DNA from: Acidimicrobiaceae bacterium
GTDB lineage: Bacteria; Actinomycetota; Acidimicrobiia; Acidimicrobiales; RAAP-2
DNA: 50,042 nt
Assembly (NCBI GenBank): GCA_003153575.1
Contig: PLZW01000041.1
Span: 1,180-51,221, forward strand
Direction of reading: 5' to 3'
The notes under the pieces are model-generated. The model searched no databases and was not told where the DNA came from. It was given only the letters and a program-made list of their open reading frames with translations. Both the position numbers and the translations under genes were made by a program. The stretch's first letter is position 1, and the number at the start of each line of letters is the position of its first letter. Positions 42,342 through 48,054 of this stretch are shown piece after piece.

Positions 42342-43521
42342 CCAGGCAGCCGTTGTGGCCGCCGAACCCGAAGGAGTTGGACAGGATCGGCCCCGGCTCC
42401 CACGGGCGGGCCGATCCCGCCACGATGTCGAGATGGATCTCGGGGTCCGCCTCCTCGTAGCCGACCGTCGGCGGGATGCTGGCCCGGGCGATCGTCAGCA
42501 CGGCGGCCACCGCCTCGATGGCCCCGCTGGCGCCGAGACCGTGCCCCGTGGCGCCCTTGATCGACGTGACCGGAGGGGAGTCGCTCCCGAAGACCTTGCC
42601 GATGGCGTCCGACTCGGCCTGGTCGTTGAGCGGTGTGGACGTCCCGTGGGCGTTGATGTGGGCGACGCGGGCCGCGTCGATGCCGGCGTCGTCCATGGCC
42701 AGCTGCATGCACGCCGCCGCCCCGGACCCGCCGGGCGCCGGTGCGGTGATGTGGTGGGCGTCCGCTGTGCTGGCCGCCCCGGCGAGCTCGCCGTAGATGC
42801 GGGCGCCGCGCGCCGTGGCCCGCCCCCACTCCTCGAGCACCAGGGCGCCCGCACCCTCGGTCATGACGAAACCGTCACGGCGGACGTCGAACGGGCGGGA
42901 TTCGCCGGAGGTGGACAGCGCTGTCATGTTGGCGAAGGCGGCGATGCCCACGTGGGTCATGCCGGCCTCGGCGGCCCCGCCGATGGCGACCTCGCACCGA
43001 CCCGATGCCACGAGGCGGGCGGCGTGGGCGATGGAGTGGGCTCCGGCGGCGCACGCGGTGATGATCGTCTCCGAGGGGCCGTGCCAACCGATGCGCATCG
43101 ACACCGCTGCGGCCCCGGCATTGGACATCATCATCGGGACGAGGCGGGGGGAGACCCGACGGGCCCCCTTCTCGCCGTAGACGAGGATCTGGGTCTCGAG
43201 GGTCTGGAGGCCGCCGACGCCGGTGCCCATGATGACCCCGGAGCGCCCGGGGTCGGCGTCGAGCGCGCCGGCGTCGTCGAGGGCCATGTCGGCCACGGCC
43301 ACGCTGAACTGGGCGAACCGGTCGAGGTTGCGTGCGTCCTTGGCGGTAAACCATCGTTCCGGATCGAAGTCGTGGACTCGGCGCTCGCCGTCGGGTGCCG
43401 GCCCGTGCAACCCGTCCCAGAACGCATCGAGACCGGAACCGACCGACGAAAGCACGCCGATGCCGGTAATGGCCACGCGCCGGCCGGTGACCGGCCCGTC
43501 GGGGCCGACGCCCAGCAGCAT
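42325..43521 (-). CDS. fabF: Beta-ketoacyl-ACP synthase II
   Basis: A 398-residue elongation condensing enzyme. VAITGIGVLSSVGSGLDAFW begins it; the nucleophile Cys is in ETIITACAAGAHSIAHA, and the two His of the Cys-His-His triad lie in NAHGTSTPLNDQAES and KGATGHGLGASGA. The end NSFGFGGHNGCLVI is also typical. The Cys motif TACAAG fits FabF rather than FabH. ATG 43521 overlaps the acpP stop by one base. The 3' end has been partly duplicated just downstream (see repeat). It belongs to the fabD-fabG-acpP-fabF operon; fabH is not in the window. Confidence 0.95.
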   Translation of the reverse strand: MLLGVGPDGPVTGRRVAITGIGVLSSVGSGLDAFWDGLHGPAPDGERRVHDFDPERWFTAKDARNLDRFAQFSVAVADMALDDAGALDADPGRSGVIMGTGVGGLQTLETQILVYGEKGARRVSPRLVPMMMSNAGAAAVSMRIGWHGPSETIITACAAGAHSIAHAARLVASGRCEVAIGGAAEAGMTHVGIAAFANMTALSTSGESRPFDVRRDGFVMTEGAGALVLEEWGRATARGARIYGELAGAASTADAHHITAPAPGGSGAAACMQLAMDDAGIDAARVAHINAHGTSTPLNDQAESDAIGKVFGSDSPPVTSIKGATGHGLGASGAIEAVAAVLTIARASIPPTVGYEEADPEIHLDIVAGSARPWEPGPILSNSFGFGGHNGCLVICPA

Positions 43522-43760
43522 CAGATCTTGGCGGCGATCAGGTCGTAGGCCTGACCGATGGTCTCGATCCCCTCGAGCTCGGTCTCGTCGACGGTGACGT
43601 CGAAGGTCTCCTCGAGGGCCATGACCAACTCGACCAGGTCGAGGCTGTCGGCGTCGAGGTCCTCGGCGAACCGGGCCTCCTTGGTGATCTTGTCTTCGGG
43701 GACCTGGAGCACCTCCACCGCACATCCCTTGAACTTCTCGAACGTCTCGTCGTTGCTCAC
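43521..43760 (-). CDS. acpP: Acyl carrier protein
   Basis: A 79-residue acidic carrier protein. The DSL motif in DLDADSLDLVELVMALEE provides the Ser for 4'-phosphopantetheine, helix 2 follows immediately, and the C-terminal IETIGQAYDLIAAKI matches the fourth helix. The GTG at 43760 has a clear AAGGAGA ribosome site four bases upstream. A Cys at residue 13 in place of the usual Ile/Val is a small oddity. Position between fabG and fabF identifies it as the fatty-acid-synthesis ACP. Confidence 0.94.
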   Translation of the reverse strand: MSNDETFEKFKGCAVEVLQVPEDKITKEARFAEDLDADSLDLVELVMALEETFDVTVDETELEGIETIGQAYDLIAAKI

Positions 43761-43845
43761 TACGTCTCCTTGGTCTGGTCTCTTGGGTGGTCGGTCTCGG
43801 TGGTGCTCGGTTGCCGCGGCCCTGCTTGTACCCGTACCGGCCGGG

Positions 43846-44595
43846 TCACAGTCCCATGGCCAGTCCGCCGTCGACCGGCAGTACGGCACCGGTCACATAC
43901 CCGGCCCCGTCGGAGGCGAGGAACCCGACGACGGCGGCGACCTCGTCGGGCCGGGCCACCCGTCCCAACGGGACCTGGGCGGCGAATTCAGCCAGCTTGG
44001 CCTCGCCGAGTCCGGCCAGCATATGCGTTTCCACCAGGCCGGGAGCCACCACGTTCACCGTGATCGACCGGCTGGCCACCTCGCGGGCCAGCGATCGGGC
44101 CATGCCCACCAGCCCGGCCTTGGAGGCGGCGTAGTTGGCCTGGCCGGCAGAGCCGACGAAGGCGCCGACCGAGGACATCATGATCACCCGGCCCCGGTGG
44201 AGGCGGAGCATCTTGGTGAGGGCCCGCTTGGTGACCCGGAAGACGGCGGTGAGGTTGGTGTCGATCACGTCTGACCAGGCTTCCTCCGTCATCCGCAGGG
44301 CCAAGGTGTCCCTCGTCACGCCAGCGTTGGCCACCAGCACCTCGACGGGTCCCCAGGCCGCCTCGACGGCGCCGAAGGCCTCGTCGACGTGCACGGGATC
44401 GGTTACGTCACAGGTCAGGGACAGGAACCGGTCAGGTCCGAAACCGAGGTCGCGCTCGGTCGAGCCGGTGCGCGAGGTGACGGCCACCCGGTCGCCATTG
44501 GCCAGGAACCATTCGGCGCAGGCCAGGCCGATGCCCCGCGATCCCCCGGTGACCAGCACCACCCTCCCTTCGTCGGTCGGTGTGCCGTCACTCAT
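43846..44595 (-). CDS. fabG: 3-oxoacyl-ACP reductase (SDR family)
   Basis: A 249-residue short-chain dehydrogenase that reduces 3-ketoacyl-ACP with NADPH. VVLVTGGSRGIGLACAEWF is the cofactor loop, CDVTDPVHV and VANAGVTRDTLALRM follow, and the catalytic Ser-Tyr-Lys set is in MMSSVGAFVGSAGQANYAASKAGLVG. NVVAPGLVETHML and VTGAVLPVDGGLAMGL finish the protein. The ATG at 44595 has GGGGAG upstream. Lying between fabD and acpP, it is the FabG of this pathway; SDR enzymes vary, but the NAGVTRD and VDGG patterns are those of FabG. Confidence 0.94.
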   Translation of the reverse strand: MSDGTPTDEGRVVLVTGGSRGIGLACAEWFLANGDRVAVTSRTGSTERDLGFGPDRFLSLTCDVTDPVHVDEAFGAVEAAWGPVEVLVANAGVTRDTLALRMTEEAWSDVIDTNLTAVFRVTKRALTKMLRLHRGRVIMMSSVGAFVGSAGQANYAASKAGLVGMARSLAREVASRSITVNVVAPGLVETHMLAGLGEAKLAEFAAQVPLGRVARPDEVAAVVGFLASDGAGYVTGAVLPVDGGLAMGL

Positions 44596-44626
44596 GTCGC
44601 CGCTCCCCTCTGGTGCTGTCGAGCGG

Positions 44627-45883
44627 TCACGACCCGCTACCCCGGGTGCGGATCCAGGCCACCGGCTGGCCTTCGACGACCCGCTCGCCGCGCATTGCGA
44701 GCCAGCGCACCAGGATCCCCTCGAACGGGGTGCGGACCTCGACCAGGCCGACAGTACCCACCTGGTCGCCCACGGCCAGGCGGGTGCCGGGCTTCGCACC
44801 CGCCCCGCTGCCCGGGGCGGCGGTGGCCACGGCCAAGGCGGAGCTCTCCAGGGCGGCCAGGTGGACGGCCGGTTCGAAGACCCCGGGGGCCGGACTGACC
44901 ACCACACGCTCGGAGGTGTACAGGTGTTCGCCCTGGCTGTCCGGCCCGGACGCGGTCCACTCGTCGCTGCCCGAGACGGAGTCCATGAGCTTGTCGAGAT
45001 CGTCGGGCACGGCCACCGACACGCCGCGCACGTCGGGGGTCGCCCGTCGGACCATCCCGGTGAGCACGCCGCCGGGTCCGAGCTCGATCGCCAGGGTGGC
45101 CCCCCGGCCGCTCAGCACCTCGAGGGAGTGCCGCCAGCGCACCGGACTGCACAGCTGGGCGGACAGGAGTCCCGGCCACTCACCGGGGTCGGTGTGCACC
45201 CGGGCATCGACATTGGCCACCACCGGCACCTCGGGAGCGTGGAAGGTGACCTGGTCGAGGCGCTCGCGCAGGCGGGTCCGGGCCGGCAGCATCATCGGGG
45301 TGTGGAAGGCCCCCGAGACCGGAATGGGGAGCACCTTCCGGGCCCCGAGCTCCTTGGCGAGGACCGTGGCCGCGGCAATGCCCTCCTCGGTCCCGGCGAT
45401 GACCACCTGTCCAGGCGCGTTGTAGTTGGCCACCCAGACATCGGACTCGGCGCGTTGGCAGGCCGACTCGGCGTCGTCGTCGGCGATGCCAATCAGGGCG
45501 GCCATGGTGCCGGGCCGGGCGTCGGCTGCCGCCTGCATGGCATCGCCCCGCTCGATGACGAGGGACGTCCCGTCGGCGAGCGACAGGGCGCCGGAGGCGA
45601 CCAGGGCGGTGTACTCGCCAAGGCTGTGGCCGGCACAGGCAGCCGGGGCGAGACCGAGGCGTTCGACGGCGTCGAGGACGATGAGGCTCGTGACGAACGT
45701 GGCCAGCTGGGCGTTGGCGGTGCGGGTCAGCTCCTCCATCGGGGCGTCCAGCAGGAGGGAGGTCAGGTCCCTTCCGGCAATGTCGGACGCCTCTCCCGCC
45801 ACCTCCCACGAGGGGTGGTCCACCCAGGCGTGCCCCATGCCGGACCGCTGGGACCCCTGTCCCGGGAAGGTGAAGGCCAGCAC
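44627..45883 (-). CDS. fabD: Malonyl-CoA:ACP transacylase with C-terminal biotinyl-domain-like extension
   Basis: 418 residues. Residues 1-300 are FabD, which moves malonyl from CoA to ACP: TFPGQGSQ (Gln9), nucleophile Ser87 in GHSLGEY, Arg112 in IERGDAMQ, and His194 in SGAFHTP. After a linker of about 25 residues the segment 327-414 resembles a biotinyl/lipoyl domain: VVVSPAPGVFEPA, then LAVGDQVGTVGLVEVRTPFEG and a closing GERVVEGQPVAWIRT. The EAMKM-type attachment lysine is absent, so it could not carry biotin by the usual means. Usual FabD is about 300-320 residues. GTG 45883 has a GAGAGGAG ribosome site. First gene of the fab operon. Confidence 0.93.
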   Translation of the reverse strand: MLAFTFPGQGSQRSGMGHAWVDHPSWEVAGEASDIAGRDLTSLLLDAPMEELTRTANAQLATFVTSLIVLDAVERLGLAPAACAGHSLGEYTALVASGALSLADGTSLVIERGDAMQAAADARPGTMAALIGIADDDAESACQRAESDVWVANYNAPGQVVIAGTEEGIAAATVLAKELGARKVLPIPVSGAFHTPMMLPARTRLRERLDQVTFHAPEVPVVANVDARVHTDPGEWPGLLSAQLCSPVRWRHSLEVLSGRGATLAIELGPGGVLTGMVRRATPDVRGVSVAVPDDLDKLMDSVSGSDEWTASGPDSQGEHLYTSERVVVSPAPGVFEPAVHLAALESSALAVATAAPGSGAGAKPGTRLAVGDQVGTVGLVEVRTPFEGILVRWLAMRGERVVEGQPVAWIRTRGSGS

Positions 45884-46023
45884 CTACAGGCTCCTCTCGC
45901 GTCAGGTCGGCCTGCGGCGCGACCGGTGGACGGTCCAGTGTGTCACGGCGGTGACGGGAACCGGTGGTTTGCCCGCCGCTCGCCTGTGCCCGTCGGACCG
46001 GGAGACCGACGAAGCGGTCCGTC

Positions 46024-46029
46024 TACGCT
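46024..46029 (+). promoter_or_regulatory. -10 element (TACGCT), leaderless membrane-protein gene
   Basis: TACGCT ends 6 bases before the ATG at 46036. It decides that start over an upstream in-frame ATG at 45964. Confidence 0.5.
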
Positions 46030-46035
46030 CACGCC

Positions 46036-46821
46036 ATGGACACGGGAGCAGACGACCCCGACAAACTCCCGCAGGGCTGGTTCGTCGACCCATTCGGCCT
46101 CCACGACCAGAGATGGTTCTCGCAGGGCACGGCGACCCCCCTGGTGCGCGACGGCAAGTACGAGAGCCAGGACCCACCGCCCGACGAAGTCCTGCCGGGC
46201 CCTCTCGTGCGGCCCTTTGCGCCCTCCCGGACGGACGCTCCCGCCGTCGACACCCGTCGGGTCGACCAACGGGGAGCCGACGTTGCATCGGACGGTCACG
46301 TCGACTCAGTCGGCAGACCCGCACGGCTGGCGACGGTCGGGAATGGCGGCGCCGGCCGGCGGCTGCGGCTCGGGTTGCCGATCAACCAGCCACGCCCCCG
46401 GGTCGTAGCCGTGACCCCGAAGCGGATGCTGCGGATGCGGTGGGTGGCCCTCGCGTTCGCCGCTGTGTGGACGCTGCTCATCACCGCCCTGCTGTGCACG
46501 GCGAACACCACGACCCAGAGCGGGTCGGGCCACAGCCGGTCCCAACTGCTGGTGAGCAAGGACCTGGCGGGCGTCGTGGCGTTCGTGTCGTTGCTGGTGG
46601 TGGCCGACGTAGTCACCGGTGTCGGTTTCGTGCGCCGGGTGCGGGCCGAGAGCCAGATGGCCGGCCGGTCGGGCTACGTGTTCTCCGGCATCCTCGCCGT
46701 CCTGGGCGTGCTTTCCCTCGCCTCGCTCGGTCTGACCCTGGTCATCCTCGCAGCGGCCCTGGGCGTCGTGGCCCGGCCGATCCAGAGGCCGCGGCCCTTG
46801 CCCGGTGAACGGGTGGTCTGA
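46036..46821 (+). CDS. DUF2510-like N-terminus, multi-helix membrane protein, unknown function
   Basis: 261 residues. The N-terminal GWFVDPFGLHDQRWFSQG resembles the DUF2510 motif (GWYPDP...RYWDG) found at the N-terminus of many actinobacterial membrane proteins. A poorly conserved linker of about 75 residues follows, then three or four membrane helices: WVALAFAAVWTLLITALL, a middle pair around VVAFVSLLVVADVVTGVGF, and a long C-terminal hydrophobic block ending in a basic tail. No catalytic motif is visible. It is divergent from the fab operon with 152 bases between, and appears monocistronic. Function unknown. Confidence 0.72.
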   Translation: MDTGADDPDKLPQGWFVDPFGLHDQRWFSQGTATPLVRDGKYESQDPPPDEVLPGPLVRPFAPSRTDAPAVDTRRVDQRGADVASDGHVDSVGRPARLATVGNGGAGRRLRLGLPINQPRPRVVAVTPKRMLRMRWVALAFAAVWTLLITALLCTANTTTQSGSGHSRSQLLVSKDLAGVVAFVSLLVVADVVTGVGFVRRVRAESQMAGRSGYVFSGILAVLGVLSLASLGLTLVILAAALGVVARPIQRPRPLPGERVV

Positions 46822-46910
46822 CTGGACCACCGGGCCGGAGTCGGGGGAAGTCCGGTTGCAGGAGGGAGAGGAGGGGGCGCGAGCCTCCGATCTGGATCTA
46901 CCCAGAGTGC

Positions 46911-46931
46911 GCGGGACACAAAGGTGCCCGC
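46911..46931. terminator. Hairpin with one bulge, probable terminator
   Basis: GCGGG-A-CAC (46911-46919) pairs with GTG-CCCGC (46924-46931, reading to 46931) around a four-base loop, with A46916 bulged. It would serve the preceding + strand gene and lies 8 bases beyond the 3' end of the tRNA-like segment on the minus strand. No U tract. Confidence 0.45.
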
Positions 46932-46938
46932 GTCGGAG

Positions 46939-46990
46939 TGCCCGGGGCGGGAGTCGAACTCCCTCCGACCCCATGCGCCGCCATCCGGCC
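46939..46990 (-). pseudogene. tRNA-like remnant (possibly tRNA-Leu), no anticodon arm
   Basis: On the minus strand GGCCGGATGGCGG resembles the 5' end of actinobacterial tRNA-Leu (GCCCGGGTGGCGG...), and 27 bases later GTTCGACTCCC followed by GCCCCGGGCA resembles a T arm and a 3' acceptor strand. The two ends can form five of seven acceptor pairs. The T stem has two mismatches, and the space between the parts is too short for an anticodon arm, so no functional tRNA can be built. It may be a decayed tRNA or an old integration site. Chance similarity is not excluded. Confidence 0.3.
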
Positions 46991-47076
46991 AGTCCGCGTC
47001 CGTCCTGGTAGGGCCGCTGTGCCGACAATCCGGTAGTCGCTCCATGACGGTCTGTCCGGGTCATTCCGCAAGCGTC

Positions 47077-47106
47077 TGTGACCAGCTTGTGACCACTGGC
47101 TACCCT
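47077..47106 (+). promoter_or_regulatory. Paired TGTGACCA repeats and TACCCT -10 element
   Basis: TGTGACCA at 47077-47084 and 47088-47095, 11 bases apart start to start, followed by TACCCT at 47101-47106. The first repeat covers the expected -35 position for the gene starting at 47133. Confidence 0.4.
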
Positions 47107-47132
47107 TCGGACCGTGGTGGAAGGATCCCGGC

Positions 47133-47834
47133 ATGCTGTCTGAGCTCATTCCTGCCTGGATCACGGCAGTTGGTGCCGTTGCTGCTGTGGGAGCCGCGGG
47201 GACTGTGTTTCGTGTCGACCTCAGCGAACGGCGGAGGACCGACCGTGAGTCGCAGGCGCGGCTGTTTGACGCGTGGATAGCCCTTGCCATGTGGGAACAG
47301 CACCCCCAGGACGACCGGGATCAGTACGACCCTGGTCCGGTCGAGCTTCAGGTCGACGTCCATGTTTCGAATGCAAGCGGCCAGAGCATGCGAGGCGTCG
47401 ACGTCTCGGTCATGCGTGGCGAGTCAGCTCTCGGACCTTTGCGCATGCTTCATGTGATCCCTGCAACGGTGCCCGGCTCGCCTGTAATGCGCAGATTGTG
47501 GATTCAACCGTCGGAAGGACCTGCGGCGGCCACGAGCTTGCGCTGGTTAGGGGCCATTCACGAGCCTGTGGCAACCGGCCTTTCGGAAATGGGCGGGGTG
47601 CACCAACTCGGCCGACGTAGAGCTTGCGCATTGTTGCCTGCCCCGCTTGAGGACACAGCACATGTGGGGCACAGGCGGGTTCCCTGGCAAGGACACGGTC
47701 CGAGAAGGGCTGGCCTCGAACAGAGCACCTTCCGTGGTCGCTCTCGTATGGCGTCGGGAATATGGGGGATTCCTGGGGTAATGGGGTTGCCGCCGAAGAC
47801 GAAGCGTGTTAGGCCACCTCACAGGTGGGCGTGA
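47133..47834 (+). CDS. Hypothetical membrane-anchored protein, probably frameshifted
   Basis: The annotated frame is 233 residues. Only about the first 130 look like a natural protein: an N-terminal helix (AWITAVGAVAAVGAAGTVF), a charged RRRTDRES stretch, then a beta-rich part (VELQVDVHVSNASGQSMRGVDVSVM). This design is common among actinobacterial proteins of unknown function with one anchor helix. From about 47,550 the frame loses sense (many Arg, Gly, Pro), while the +1 frame reads TNSADVELAHCC and continues to a TAA at 47779 with better third-position GC. A frameshift near 47,550-47,590, real or from sequencing, is likely. A GGAAGGA ribosome site precedes the ATG. Confidence 0.55.
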   Translation: MLSELIPAWITAVGAVAAVGAAGTVFRVDLSERRRTDRESQARLFDAWIALAMWEQHPQDDRDQYDPGPVELQVDVHVSNASGQSMRGVDVSVMRGESALGPLRMLHVIPATVPGSPVMRRLWIQPSEGPAAATSLRWLGAIHEPVATGLSEMGGVHQLGRRRACALLPAPLEDTAHVGHRRVPWQGHGPRRAGLEQSTFRGRSRMASGIWGIPGVMGLPPKTKRVRPPHRWA

Positions 47835-48054
47835 GGGTGGGCACCTCAGAGCGGAAGCGTGGCGATCAGTGGGTACTGGATCCAGGAGGGGTTTGCGAGC
47901 AGTCCTGGTGGGGTCGCGGCCGTGCAGTAGTGCAGTCACTGCCGCAGTACTCGTCGTCGGTGGCATCCCGGCTGCCTCGGCCCGATCCACCATGCCGTCC
48001 ATCACGACCATCCCCATCCAGGTCATCCGGACCTCCGAAGGGGTCAGCTCGTGA
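47806..48054 (+). CDS. Possible small secreted or leader protein coupled to the propeller gene
   Basis: An open frame of up to 82 codons ends in a TGA overlapping the GTG of the next gene by four bases. Its last 45 codons have high third-position GC and include a signal-peptide-like stretch (AVTAAVLVVGGIPAASA) followed by ITTIPIQVIRTSEG. The true start may be GTG 47908, giving about 48 residues; AGGAGGGG at 47884 is rather far from it. The first part of the frame is unconvincing. It may be a real small protein or the remnant of a larger one. Otherwise the region 47,835-48,050 holds nothing recognisable. Confidence 0.3.
   Translation: MLGHLTGGREGGHLRAEAWRSVGTGSRRGLRAVLVGSRPCSSAVTAAVLVVGGIPAASARSTMPSITTIPIQVIRTSEGVSS

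Larger units (their letters stand above)
46822..47132. other. Intergenic stretch with hairpin, tRNA-like remnant and promoter-like repeats
   Basis: 311 bases without a supported protein gene. It holds a bulged hairpin (46911-46931), a tRNA-3'-end-like segment on the minus strand (46939-46990), and paired TGTGACCA repeats with a TACCCT element (47077-47106). GC content falls from here to the right edge. Confidence 0.6.

Noticed and set aside
40614..42560. A 648-codon + strand frame opposite the UbiB-family gene
   Set aside because: Antisense shadow; the minus-strand protein has all family motifs.
44135..46408. A 757-codon + strand frame opposite fabG and fabD
   Set aside because: Antisense shadow of two well-identified genes.
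46937..47025. Intact tRNA-Leu or tRNA-Ser on the minus strand
   Set aside because: No acceptable anticodon arm or D arm could be drawn at the needed distance, and the T stem has mismatches. Kept only as a low-confidence remnant.
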